Source: Anaerolineales bacterium
GTDB lineage: Bacteria > Chloroflexota > Anaerolineae > 4572-78 > J111
Assembly: GCA_020634855.1 (NCBI GenBank)
Contig: JACKAU010000011.1
Coordinates: forward strand, 292,432 to 356,431
DNA length: 64,000 nucleotides
Direction: 5' to 3'
The notes under the pieces were generated by a model. It did no database searches. It saw nothing but the letters and a program-made list of their open reading frames with translations, and was not told the origin of the DNA. Of the stretch, positions 41,800 to 50,847 are shown piece by piece (within the stretch, counting starts at the first letter, position 1; each line of letters starts with the position of its first letter). Position numbers and translations under genes: made by a program.

Positions 41800-43064
41800 T
41801 GCGTATTCTATTCATCTCTGCTTTTTATCCACCCCAGGTTGTAGGCGGTTGGGAACAACTGGTGCAAGATATCAACCACCGCCTCCAAGCTCGTGGTCAC
41901 ACTACTCGTGTACTGACCAGTACTCATGGCATAGACACACCCACCCACGAAGCGGATGTTGGCCGCCTTCTAACCCTGGAAAGTAACATCTATAACTACC
42001 AGCCGCGCCAATTTCTGGGCCATAAACGTCGGCTCAAGCAAAACTTGGAACATACTCGCCAAACAATCGAGCGCTTTCGACCAGATGTGATTTTTATTCA
42101 CGTCATGTGGAATCTGTCGCGGGGGATAGCCTGGCTGGCCGAACAGCTATGCCCTGGTCGGGTAGTGTATTACGTAGCCAATGATTGGCCCCATGCAATT
42201 GATCCTCATACCGCTTACTGGTGTGACCAGGCTGAGAGGCCGTTGCTTAATATCGCCAAGTCGGTGATTGCACCTATTCCGCTGAAAATTGTAGCGGAGG
42301 AAAACCGCACCTTCAATCTGAAGTTTGATCACGTCCTATGCGTCAGTCAGGCTGTTAAGAATGATCTGGGTCGAAATGCCGGTATTGCGCCGGAAAATAT
42401 GTCGGTCGTTTATAATGGCGTTGAGACTGATTTGTTTGTACCGCCTGAACCAACTCCGAATGGTCAAACCGAGCCGGGTGCATTGTCGCTTGTTTATGCC
42501 GGTAGCCTGGTGACACACAAAGGTGTTCATACAGCCATTCAAGCAATGGCGATTCTGGCTAAAAATCCCGAGTTGGACGGTGTTACACTCACTATTATTG
42601 GCGGCGGTCATCCCGATTATGAGGCTTATTTGAAGAAGTTGGTTATCGAAGCAAACCTGACACAACGCGTTAAGTTCGTTGGTCGGGTGCCGAGAGAAGA
42701 AATGCCCGCATTACTTCAGAAATTTGATGTTCTGATTTTTCCTTCAATTTGGGAAGAACCACTGGCCCGGATGACTCAGGAGGCCATGGCCGCCGGACTG
42801 GTGGTCATTGGCACACTAACTGGTGGCACGGGTGAACTTCTGGTAGAAAATGAAACGGGTTTGACATTCGAGCCTGAAGACCCAAATAAGCTGGCCCAAC
42901 AGATTGAACGCTTGAGCCTCGATCCGGCGCTGCAATCGACATTAAGAAAAAATGGGCGCGATACCGTGATTGCTCGATTCGATCTGTGTCGAATGATTGA
43001 CGAAATTGAAACTTATCTCACTCGAGTCATCGAAAATCACCAAAATACGGTCGCAAGCAGGTAA
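41799..43064 (+). CDS. GT4-type glycosyltransferase
   Basis: 421 aa from GTG 41799. Typical GT4: ILFISAFYPPQVVGGWEQLV with a Gly-rich loop, MWNLSRGIAWLAEQLCPGR, SLVYAGSLVTHKGVHTAIQA, KFVGRVPREEMPALLQKFDV, and the EX7E motif in SIWEEPLARMTQEAMAAGL. It is clearly paralogous to 44164 (both have MWNLSR, PGRVVYY and the same C-domain). It starts in the stop of the preceding GT2 gene. Confidence 0.88.
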   Translation: MRILFISAFYPPQVVGGWEQLVQDINHRLQARGHTTRVLTSTHGIDTPTHEADVGRLLTLESNIYNYQPRQFLGHKRRLKQNLEHTRQTIERFRPDVIFIHVMWNLSRGIAWLAEQLCPGRVVYYVANDWPHAIDPHTAYWCDQAERPLLNIAKSVIAPIPLKIVAEENRTFNLKFDHVLCVSQAVKNDLGRNAGIAPENMSVVYNGVETDLFVPPEPTPNGQTEPGALSLVYAGSLVTHKGVHTAIQAMAILAKNPELDGVTLTIIGGGHPDYEAYLKKLVIEANLTQRVKFVGRVPREEMPALLQKFDVLIFPSIWEEPLARMTQEAMAAGLVVIGTLTGGTGELLVENETGLTFEPEDPNKLAQQIERLSLDPALQSTLRKNGRDTVIARFDLCRMIDEIETYLTRVIENHQNTVASR

Positions 43065-43067
43065 AAA

Positions 43068-43961
43068 ATGTTTAAGCTTAGGGCAAGCAACCCTTCTAAT
43101 ACAATTATTCTAGCCGGCTCCGGCCGCAGCGGTACAACATGGCTGGGTAATATCATCGCGGCTAATCCAAATGTACGGGTTTTTTTTGAACCTTTTGACT
43201 ATCGACAGGTACCTGAAGCAACATGTTTGCCTTTGATTGCCTACGCCAGGCCGGATGAAGAATATCCTGATCGAGAGGCGTTTATGCGCGCAGTATTATC
43301 CGGTCGAGTGGAGAATAGTTGGATTAACCAACAAGGCAAACGCTGGTGGGCGACGGTGCGTTTTATCAAAGCCATTCGGGCTAATTTAATGTTGGGTTGG
43401 ATCGATCGAAAATTTCAGCCTAAAATTGTCTTTACGACCAGACACCCATGCGCTGTCATTTTATCGAGGATCAAATTAAACTGGCAAAGTCATCTTGATG
43501 TCTTTCTTGAACAGTCGGATTTGGTTGAGGATTATTTGCAACCTTATTTAGATATCATTCATAATGCTCAAACACCTGTTCAGAAGGAGGCAGTGATGTG
43601 GTGCATTGAAAATCTGATTCCACTGCGTCAGTTACCGCACCACAATTGGGTTTTTTGCACTTATGAAGAATTTTATCGCCACACTGAGACGGAAGCCAAG
43701 CGAGTTCTCAACGCCATTGGCATCCGAAAAAGCTGGTTTACGCAACGTGCGATCCAAAAGGTCTCTATGGTAACCCGCCCGGACAGTGCTATCTTAAATG
43801 GGCAAGACCCATTATCAGCTTGGAAAAAACAGCTTTCAAAGCAAGATATTGATGCTATTTTGACCATTGTCGATAGATTCAATATTACTCTATATGATAG
43901 TGATATCACTCCTCATAAAACTTCACTTTTAAAGGAAACTCATCAAGGTATTGCTGCGTAA
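43068..43961 (+). CDS. Sulfotransferase (PAPS-dependent)
   Basis: 297 aa. The 5'-phosphosulfate loop IILAGSGRSGTTWLGNIIAA is at residues ~14-33 and the 3'-phosphate region at HPCAVILSRIKLNWQSH. WVFCTYEEFYRHTETEAKRV and the C-terminal DPLSAWKKQLSKQDIDAI are usual for carbohydrate sulfotransferases. It transfers sulfate from PAPS to a hydroxyl or amine, most likely of the polysaccharide made by this cluster, given that it starts 3 bp after a GT4 gene. Cytoplasmic. Last gene before a promoter-bearing gap. Confidence 0.82.
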   Translation: MFKLRASNPSNTIILAGSGRSGTTWLGNIIAANPNVRVFFEPFDYRQVPEATCLPLIAYARPDEEYPDREAFMRAVLSGRVENSWINQQGKRWWATVRFIKAIRANLMLGWIDRKFQPKIVFTTRHPCAVILSRIKLNWQSHLDVFLEQSDLVEDYLQPYLDIIHNAQTPVQKEAVMWCIENLIPLRQLPHHNWVFCTYEEFYRHTETEAKRVLNAIGIRKSWFTQRAIQKVSMVTRPDSAILNGQDPLSAWKKQLSKQDIDAILTIVDRFNITLYDSDITPHKTSLLKETHQGIAA

Positions 43962-44002
43962 TATTTATCCAGAACAAAATTACCTTCATCCAAAATAGAA
44001 GT

Positions 44003-44057
44003 TCTAACTGTTTTTTAACTTTCTTCACATTTAGTTCCCACTGTTCAATGCTACAAT
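44003..44057 (+). promoter_or_regulatory. Phased four-hexamer promoter P3
   Basis: TCTAAC (44003), TTTAAC (44014), TCACAT (44025) and TCCCAC (44036) at exact 11-bp steps; TACAAT (44052-44057) begins 10 bp after the last. It heads the unit 44164-49419, with a ~100-nt leader. Confidence 0.8.
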
Positions 44058-44163
44058 GCCATTACAAAATTGGATGACACTTTTAGGATAAACAGATAAA
44101 TTCTCTCAGTGTTCGTTCCAGCAAGCATCCATTACTCTTTACGCAATTGGCTAATTATAAAAT

Positions 44164-45417
44164 ATGCCTACACGCACTTTGTTCATCACCAATTTCTACC
44201 CTCCGGCCAGTCAAGGCGGCTATGAACAATGGTGCCAAGAAGTAGCCGAAGAATTACGCCGCCGAGGGCACGATGTCATCGTCTTAACCAGTCGCCATAA
44301 GCGTCAAGAATTATCGGCGATAGAACCGGATTGGATACAACGCAATTTACATTTAGAAATGGATTTTGCATCATTCCGAAACGGTATCCAATTTTTCACC
44401 CATCGGAAACAACGGGAAAAAGAAAATCTTGCTTGTATTCAGCAACTCATTCGCGATTTTTCTCCCAATTTTGTCGTAGTTTGGGGCATGTGGAATTTGT
44501 CAAGATCAATTCCGGCAGTCGCCGAAAAATCGATGCCGGGACGTGTTGTCTACTATATGGGCGACTACTGGCCAACGCTCCCCACCCAATACCAACATTA
44601 CTGGGAAGCTCCGGCCCGAAATGGTTTGACTTCTCTACCCAAACGTATTTTAGGGCCGATCGCGCTTCAGATGTTAACCAAAGAAAAGGTGCCTTCATTA
44701 GAATTCTCCCACATTCTATTTCCGACCACATTTATGTACGAAGAATTCAAGCGAAACGGTGTTAAACTAAACCAAACCAAAGTCATTTATGGCGCCGTCG
44801 ATACAAACTTATATCGCACTCAAAACGGCAAATCATTATCTAAATTCGCAGATGGCAAACTTTCATTACTTTACGTGGGCCGTTTAACGCCAGAAAAAGG
44901 TGTCCACACCGCGATTGAAGCGTTGAGACTCTTAATCGAGCAACATGGCCCTAATGTGGCTAAACTAACCATTGCCGGTACAGGCGAGGCAGATTATGAA
45001 ACAGAATTGCATCACCTTGTCCGCCAAAAAAATTTAGAAAAATCAGTCACGTTCATCGGTGCTCAGCCTAAAGAAGCCATGCCAAGTATCTACCACCAAG
45101 CCGATATATTTCTATTTACCTCGATTTGGCAAGAACCATTTGGGCGAGTCCTGGTCGAAGCGATGGCTTCCGGAATACTTGTTATTGGCACGGCTACTGG
45201 GGGCGCATCGGATATTTTGACTGATCATGAAAATGCGCTGGTCTTTGCACCTAATAACGCCGTTGACCTGGCAGAAAAGATCACATATTTAATGGATAAA
45301 CCTCAACTACGCCAAAAGTTAACAAAAGCGGGTTACCGTACCGCTTTTGAAAAATTTGACATCCAGAGAATGACAACGGAAATAGAAACATATTTACAAT
45401 CAATTGTTGAGGGGTAA
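44164..45417 (+). CDS. GT4-type glycosyltransferase
   Basis: 417 aa. TLFITNFYPPASQGGYEQWC, VVWGMWNLSRSIPAVAEKSM, VIYGAVDTNLYRTQ, LSLLYVGRLTPEKGVHTAIE, TIAGTGEADYETEL and the donor motif SIWQEPFGRVLVEAMASGIL. Paralogue of 41799. First gene after promoter P3, 1 bp before the next GT4, so they form one transcript. Likely adds a hexose or deoxyhexose to the lipid-linked repeat; specificity unknown. Confidence 0.88.
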   Translation: MPTRTLFITNFYPPASQGGYEQWCQEVAEELRRRGHDVIVLTSRHKRQELSAIEPDWIQRNLHLEMDFASFRNGIQFFTHRKQREKENLACIQQLIRDFSPNFVVVWGMWNLSRSIPAVAEKSMPGRVVYYMGDYWPTLPTQYQHYWEAPARNGLTSLPKRILGPIALQMLTKEKVPSLEFSHILFPTTFMYEEFKRNGVKLNQTKVIYGAVDTNLYRTQNGKSLSKFADGKLSLLYVGRLTPEKGVHTAIEALRLLIEQHGPNVAKLTIAGTGEADYETELHHLVRQKNLEKSVTFIGAQPKEAMPSIYHQADIFLFTSIWQEPFGRVLVEAMASGILVIGTATGGASDILTDHENALVFAPNNAVDLAEKITYLMDKPQLRQKLTKAGYRTAFEKFDIQRMTTEIETYLQSIVEG

Positions 45418-45418
45418 G

Positions 45419-46600
45419 GTGAATATTCTTTTTTTATCAAGATGGTTTCCCTATCCTCCCATTAATGGCTCCAAATTACGCATTTACAACCTACTACGTG
45501 GCCTGGCTCAAGATCATTCCATCACGCTTATAAGTTTTGCTGATCAGCCAAATATAAATCCCAATGCCCCTGAACTTGAGGAAATCTGTCAAGACGTAAA
45601 GATTGTACCTTGGAAGCCCTTTGATCCCGCAAGTCGACAAGCCGGCTTGGGCCTTTTTAGTTCGACTCCGAGATTTGTCGTTGACACCTTCTCAAATGAA
45701 ATGAAACAGTACATACAGGATGCAATTTCAACGGGTAATTATGATTTAGTCATTGCTTCTCAGTTTGATATGGCTGTATACAGTGAATACTTTAAGTGCT
45801 TACCAGCCGTATTTGAAGAGATTGAAGTAGGGGTGATCTATGGCAGATATCAGCAAGCCGAAACATTGTGGCGCCGGCTCAGAAACGGTTTAACCTGGAC
45901 GAAGCATCGCCGCTATCTGGCTAATCAGTTAAAGAATTTCCAAGCAGGTACGGTTGTTTCACAACAAGAACGAACAATTGTCTCAAATAAAATAAAAAAT
46001 GGTCACCGGTTAGAAGTCATCCCCAACTGTGTAGATTTAAAGAGTTATGAAGAAATAAAAGAAATCCCACAGCCAAACACGCTTATTTTTACGGGTGCAT
46101 TTACATACAATCCCAATTATGAGGCAATGGCCTGGTTTGTAGATGAAGTTTATCCTTTTGTTCAGGCCCAAAACCCACAAATTAGCTTAACCATTACCGG
46201 TAACCACAATAACCGCCCGTTACCGACTAGTAAAAATATTACACTAACCGGCTTCGTTGATGATGTTCGTCCGTTGATCGCACGGTCCTGGATTAGTATA
46301 GTACCTCTTCATGTTGGTGGAGGCACACGCCTAAAAATTTTAGAGGCCATGGCTCTAAAAACGCCTGTTATAGCTACCTCTAAAGGAGCGGAAGGCTTAG
46401 ATGCAGAACCTGGCAAACATTTGCTCATCGCGGACTCACCTAAAGCGTTTGCTGACTCAATTATAAAATTACACCAAGATACTCAACTACGGCAGTATCT
46501 TACTTCAAATGCTTATAGACTGATTCAAGAAAATTATGATTGGACGACAACAATACCCAAATTTCTTAAACTTATTGAGCAAGTAACTTTTACTAATTAA
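45419..46600 (+). CDS. GT4-type glycosyltransferase (sugar-transferase of the PEP-CTERM/Stp1-like group)
   Basis: 393 aa from GTG 45419, with GAGGGGTAAG just upstream; an in-frame TTG at 45404 would overlap the preceding gene. NILFLSRWFPYPPINGSKLR, the central VIPNCVDLKSYEE, LIFTGAFTYNPNYEAMAWFV, ITLTGFVDDVRPLIARSWI, and HVGGGTRLKILEAMALKTPV at the donor site. This wording is shared with the genes at 49614 and 57729, a second GT4 subfamily in the locus distinct from 41799/44164. Neighbouring genes on both sides are within 15 bp. Confidence 0.85.
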   Translation: MNILFLSRWFPYPPINGSKLRIYNLLRGLAQDHSITLISFADQPNINPNAPELEEICQDVKIVPWKPFDPASRQAGLGLFSSTPRFVVDTFSNEMKQYIQDAISTGNYDLVIASQFDMAVYSEYFKCLPAVFEEIEVGVIYGRYQQAETLWRRLRNGLTWTKHRRYLANQLKNFQAGTVVSQQERTIVSNKIKNGHRLEVIPNCVDLKSYEEIKEIPQPNTLIFTGAFTYNPNYEAMAWFVDEVYPFVQAQNPQISLTITGNHNNRPLPTSKNITLTGFVDDVRPLIARSWISIVPLHVGGGTRLKILEAMALKTPVIATSKGAEGLDAEPGKHLLIADSPKAFADSIIKLHQDTQLRQYLTSNAYRLIQENYDWTTTIPKFLKLIEQVTFTN

Positions 46601-46612
46601 TTTTATCAAAGC

Positions 46613-48475
46613 ATGCAATATAACACTCCATTTCGTAACAGAATTTTTCGTTTGTCAAAAATGAGTTCTACCCCCAAGGTAGTTGCAAACATCGCAATTA
46701 TCATAACCTGGCTCTTGCTTTTGGTACCGATGCCATCATTGTATACGTACACCAGTACTGAAGCATTAATTCTGGGAAAGTATTCACCGGAATATGCTTT
46801 ATGGCTGGTATTTTATTCCATGATTGCAATATCTTTGCCAGGCTTTTTATTTGTGAATGAACATTCGATAAAATTATTGTTAAGGAAATTTCAGGTAATA
46901 GTCTCTAATCTGGAATTCTATGCTCGCTATATTTCGATCTGCCTAGCTACCATTATCCTCCTATTTTTTCTTAGTCGGCTGTATGCCTGGGGCTATGATA
47001 CATTACTACAAACAAGCCTCCTGATACAAGGGTTGTGGCTGGTTTTTCTCCCATCCTTCATATTATGGGGCATAAATGGCTGGTCGTTAAAATATTTTTC
47101 TATGATTCGGTTCTATGCGTGGTTAACCGGTAATATAAATGTTTGGATAGGACCGGCAATTGTTGTCATCGCTATTTCACTCAGTGCTCTGTTGGGCTAC
47201 GGTGATTTACCTCGCATTCAGCAACTAATTTTATTGTTAATTCTAGCTATTAGTATTGTTTTGCTCCTTTGGCACCGACCTTTGTGGGGCATAGTTATGA
47301 TTGTCGTTACTATCATTATCCCCGTGAATGGACCAAGCGGGTTTAATGCGACCACAGCGTTGGTTGCTTTTCTTTTTGGGTTATGGATAGTAGAGATGAT
47401 CTTCATTCAGCGCAGAATCACTTTAGCTCCCTCCATGACTACCAGGCCCTTAATAATTTTGGTTATTGTGGCGTGTTTATCTTTTGGTTTTGGCCAGCTG
47501 CCTTGGTATACGTTTGCCCAATCAGCCCCTTTGGGAGCCCAACTTGGTGGATTAGCAATTTACATTTTTTCAGCGGCTGCATTTCTGTTAATAGGGCACA
47601 GGATTAAAGAGCTCTACTGGCTACAGTTACTTGTATGGGTATTCATAGCCATCGGAGCATTCTACATGATAGATGTATCCATATCATTAGGAATCGTTCC
47701 TAGATTGTACCATACGCTAGTAAATGGAAGCCTTTTTTGGGCTTGGCTCATAACATTATCATTTAGTCAAGCCGTCTTTAACAACAAGTTACATCCAAGA
47801 TGGCGAGGTGTATTAATGTTTGTTGTTCTTTTAACTTTTTATATTGCTTATTTTCAGCGCGAGGATTGGAAATCAGGGTGGGTACCACCACTCGCTAGCA
47901 TAGCTACAATCATTGGTCTTCGATATTGGCAGTTGTCGCTTGTAGCAGCGCCTTTTATATTATCTCCCCTCTCGTATTTTGTTACGCAAACCATTATAAG
48001 TGATGGTTATAGTTGGGGAACCAGAGTGGATGCTTGGTTAATTGTGATAGAAATAACCAAAGCCAGTCCCATATTCGGATTAGGGTTTGCTAATTATAAC
48101 TGGTTTACCCCTCTCTTTCCGATTAGAGGTTACGCTGTTCGGTTCAACTCCCATAGTCAATATGTCGACATTTTTGCACAGACAGGGATTTTAGGCTTTA
48201 TCGCATTTGCTTATTTCTTCATAGTTGTCGGCTGGTTAGCATGGATATTACTAAATCGTGTTCCTGACGGTTTCCCGAGGGCTTATGTGTATGGTACTCT
48301 GGGAGGATTGGTCGCAACATTAGTCGCTGCTGCTCTGGGAGATTGGGTTCTACCATTTTTTTATAACATCGGAATAAGTGGTTTTAGATCTAGTGTTTTG
48401 AGTTGGATCTTTCTCGGCGGATTAGTCGTTCTGGAACAGTTATATCGACAACCAAAACAGGATGCAGAACCGTAA
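46613..48475 (+). CDS. O-antigen polymerase/ligase-like membrane protein (Wzy_C domain)
   Basis: 620 aa with at least twelve predicted membrane spans. The Wzy_C/WaaL core is ~430-520: GWVPPLASIATIIGLRYW, then a large external loop GYSWGTRVDAWLIVIEITKA and SPIFGLGFANYNW, ending HSQYVDIFAQTGILGFIAFA, where the conserved His lies. It either polymerises lipid-linked repeats or ligates glycan to a carrier or protein outside the membrane; sequence alone cannot decide. No ribosome-binding site is obvious at 46613; ATG 46661 is an alternative start. Confidence 0.75.
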   Translation: MQYNTPFRNRIFRLSKMSSTPKVVANIAIIITWLLLLVPMPSLYTYTSTEALILGKYSPEYALWLVFYSMIAISLPGFLFVNEHSIKLLLRKFQVIVSNLEFYARYISICLATIILLFFLSRLYAWGYDTLLQTSLLIQGLWLVFLPSFILWGINGWSLKYFSMIRFYAWLTGNINVWIGPAIVVIAISLSALLGYGDLPRIQQLILLLILAISIVLLLWHRPLWGIVMIVVTIIIPVNGPSGFNATTALVAFLFGLWIVEMIFIQRRITLAPSMTTRPLIILVIVACLSFGFGQLPWYTFAQSAPLGAQLGGLAIYIFSAAAFLLIGHRIKELYWLQLLVWVFIAIGAFYMIDVSISLGIVPRLYHTLVNGSLFWAWLITLSFSQAVFNNKLHPRWRGVLMFVVLLTFYIAYFQREDWKSGWVPPLASIATIIGLRYWQLSLVAAPFILSPLSYFVTQTIISDGYSWGTRVDAWLIVIEITKASPIFGLGFANYNWFTPLFPIRGYAVRFNSHSQYVDIFAQTGILGFIAFAYFFIVVGWLAWILLNRVPDGFPRAYVYGTLGGLVATLVAAALGDWVLPFFYNIGISGFRSSVLSWIFLGGLVVLEQLYRQPKQDAEP

Positions 48476-48495
48476 TTAATAGGAAATAACTCATC

Positions 48496-49419
48496 ATGGA
48501 TTTATCAATTGTAATCGTAAGTTGGAATACACGCGATCTACTGCTACAGTGCCTTGAATCAGTTTATCAAGAAATTCGAACATTTCCTCTATTAGAGATG
48601 GAAACATGGGTGGTTGATAACGCCTCCACCGATGACAGCGTGTCGGAAGTAAGAGAAAAATATCCTGAAGTTAAGCTCATCCTTAATCAAAATAACGTTG
48701 GTTTTGCCGGAGGCAATAATCAGGCAATCAGTCAATGTAGTGGTCGGTATGTATTACTACTCAATCCTGACACAGTTATAAAACCAAATGGATTGAAATC
48801 ACTCATCGATTTTATGGACGCTAATCCTCAAGCAGGGGCAGCCGGATCGATGCTGCTTAACCCCAATGGTACACTGCAAACATCTTGCTACCCGGCCCCT
48901 ACCCTATCTCGTGAGTTTTGGCGACTATTCCATTTAGATACCATTCGTCCTTACGGTGTTTACCGTATGTCTGATTGGGATATGAATAGCGCTACTGAGG
49001 TTGATGTAATTCAGGGCGCTTCCCTGGTACTACGTAAAGAAGCTTTAGAACAAGTAGGCTTATTGGACGACACCTATTTTATGTACACTGAAGAGGTGGA
49101 TTTATGCTACCGACTACAAAAAAGTAGCTGGCTTCTTTATTGGGTGCCTGAATCCAAGGTTGTGCATTATGGAGGGCAAAGTACACAACAAGTCGCTACA
49201 AAAATGTTTTTGTGTCTGTATGAAAGTAAATTAATATTTATTCGCAAACATCACGGCTGGTTGGCCGCCCAGGCCTATAAACTTACGTTGGTCTTGGCCA
49301 CTAGTATTCGTCTAATTCTTAGCCCGTTAGCTCTATTAGAAAAACCCTCAAAACGCCAACACCATCTTCGTCTGGCTGGCAATTACCGCCGTCTACTCAC
49401 GACATTACCAAGAATGTAA
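48496..49419 (+). CDS. GT2 glycosyltransferase (rhamnosyltransferase WbbL-like)
   Basis: 307 aa. LSIVIVSWNTRDLLLQCLES, WVVDNASTDDSVSEV, NNVGFAGGNNQAISQCSGRY and LLLNPDTVIKPNGL are the hallmark motifs of the WbbL/RfbN rhamnosyltransferase group; VIQGASLVLRKEALEQVGLL and FMYTEEVDLCYRLQKSSW complete the GT-A domain. It probably adds a deoxyhexose such as rhamnose. Last gene of the unit starting at 44164, 20 bp after the polymerase; a promoter-bearing gap follows. Confidence 0.87.
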   Translation: MDLSIVIVSWNTRDLLLQCLESVYQEIRTFPLLEMETWVVDNASTDDSVSEVREKYPEVKLILNQNNVGFAGGNNQAISQCSGRYVLLLNPDTVIKPNGLKSLIDFMDANPQAGAAGSMLLNPNGTLQTSCYPAPTLSREFWRLFHLDTIRPYGVYRMSDWDMNSATEVDVIQGASLVLRKEALEQVGLLDDTYFMYTEEVDLCYRLQKSSWLLYWVPESKVVHYGGQSTQQVATKMFLCLYESKLIFIRKHHGWLAAQAYKLTLVLATSIRLILSPLALLEKPSKRQHHLRLAGNYRRLLTTLPRM

Positions 49420-49503
49420 ACCGGTAAACTTCCACTAAAACACGTATATCATTCTTGGTTATGGTGATCTGTTCTTAATAGAAAGGCTCCCCGAAGTAGC
49501 ATT

Positions 49504-49558
49504 TCTAACCATTTTCAAACCGACTTTAAATTCAGTTCCCACACTTCCATGCTACTTT
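49504..49558 (+). promoter_or_regulatory. Phased four-hexamer promoter P4
   Basis: TCTAAC (49504), TCAAAC (49515), TTAAAT (49526) and TCCCAC (49537) at exact 11-bp steps; TACTTT (49553-49558) begins 10 bp after the last. It heads the unit 49614-52209. Its -10 lies only 5 bp from the upstream in-frame ATG at 49563, which argues that translation starts at 49614. Confidence 0.8.
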
Positions 49559-49613
49559 TAACATGTACAAAGATTTATCCTTTTATCTTTATTGTTGGAA
49601 TAAGGATTCAGAA

Positions 49614-50837
49614 ATGCGTATTCTTTACTTAAGCCAGGTCCTCCCCTATCCACTAGATGCCGGACCGAAAATGCGTAGCTATTGTGTTCTTCGCCACTTG
49701 GTCCAAAACCACGATGTAACCTTATTAACCTTCATACGCGACTCTGATCGACCCGAATACATTGGTCATTTGGCCGAATTTTGCCATGCCGTTTATACAG
49801 TCCCTATGCAACGCAGCAAAATTAGAGATGTTAAATTTCTACTTCAGAGTTTGGTGAGTCAAAAACCATTCTTGATTACTCGTGACTACGTACCAGTTAT
49901 GATTGACACCTTACAACAATTAACCCGCTCCCACAGTTTTGACGTAATCCATGCCGATCAACTGTGGATGGCGCAGTACGCCTTAGAAGCCAAAGCCTTA
50001 CACCCAACTGCCAAGTTAATTATCGATAAACATAATGCTGTCCATCACATTCCTAAGCGCCTGGCGAATGAAGAAACAAATATTATTAAACGACAGTTTT
50101 TGGCCCGCGAAGCGCAACTCATCAAAAAATTTGAAGTAGAAACATGCCAGAAATTTGATTATAGTGTATGGGTTACAGATATCGACCGTTCGGCTGTTTT
50201 GACTCCACCAGATGGGTCCAATAACTACGCAAAATCGATGGTGATTCCCATTTGTGCAAATCCGAGTCAGGTTACGCCGGTGATACGTAAACCGAACGCA
50301 CGTCGTATTACATTCCTGGGCGGATTGCACTGGCCGCCAAATGCCCAAGGAGTTTTGTGGTTTGCTGAGCACGTTTTCCCAAAAGTGCAGGCACAGGTAC
50401 CAGACGCTATCCTAACGGCAATTGGAAAAAACCCACCAGCTAATTTAACAGGACAGGGAATTGAAGCTACCGGCTATGTCGTCGATCCTATGCCCTACCT
50501 GGCTGAAACGGCCGTATTTATTGTGCCTCTGCTCGCAGGAGGCGGTATGCGCGTAAAGATCTTAGATGCTTGGAGTTGGGGGCTACCAATAGTTTCAACG
50601 ACCATAGGTGCTGAAGGAATCGAAATCAAATCCGGATCAGATATGTTAATTGCTGATACCGCCGAAGATTTTGCCCGGGCCGTCATTAGTATTCTCAACA
50701 ACAAAGCGTTATCCCAACAACTTTCCCGAAATGGACGCCAAACCGTTCTTGAAAAGTACGATTGGCAAACCGTCTACACTGCTTGGGATCGCGTATATCA
50801 AGAACTATTTGCAATAGAGCTAGCAAAAATTCATTAG
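49614..50837 (+). CDS. GT4-type glycosyltransferase
   Basis: 407 aa from ATG 49614, preceded by AAGGATTC; the longer start at 49563 would sit on the transcription start of promoter P4 and adds residues unlike the family. RILYLSQVLPYPLDAGPKMR, KLIIDKHNAVHHIPKRLANE, ITFLGGLHWPPNAQGVLWFA, GIEATGYVVDPMPYLAETAV and PLLAGGGMRVKILDAWSWGL at the donor site. Same subfamily as 45419 and 57729. Followed after 10 bp by a GT39-like gene. Confidence 0.85.
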   Translation: MRILYLSQVLPYPLDAGPKMRSYCVLRHLVQNHDVTLLTFIRDSDRPEYIGHLAEFCHAVYTVPMQRSKIRDVKFLLQSLVSQKPFLITRDYVPVMIDTLQQLTRSHSFDVIHADQLWMAQYALEAKALHPTAKLIIDKHNAVHHIPKRLANEETNIIKRQFLAREAQLIKKFEVETCQKFDYSVWVTDIDRSAVLTPPDGSNNYAKSMVIPICANPSQVTPVIRKPNARRITFLGGLHWPPNAQGVLWFAEHVFPKVQAQVPDAILTAIGKNPPANLTGQGIEATGYVVDPMPYLAETAVFIVPLLAGGGMRVKILDAWSWGLPIVSTTIGAEGIEIKSGSDMLIADTAEDFARAVISILNNKALSQQLSRNGRQTVLEKYDWQTVYTAWDRVYQELFAIELAKIH

Positions 50838-50847
50838 GCGAAAAACT

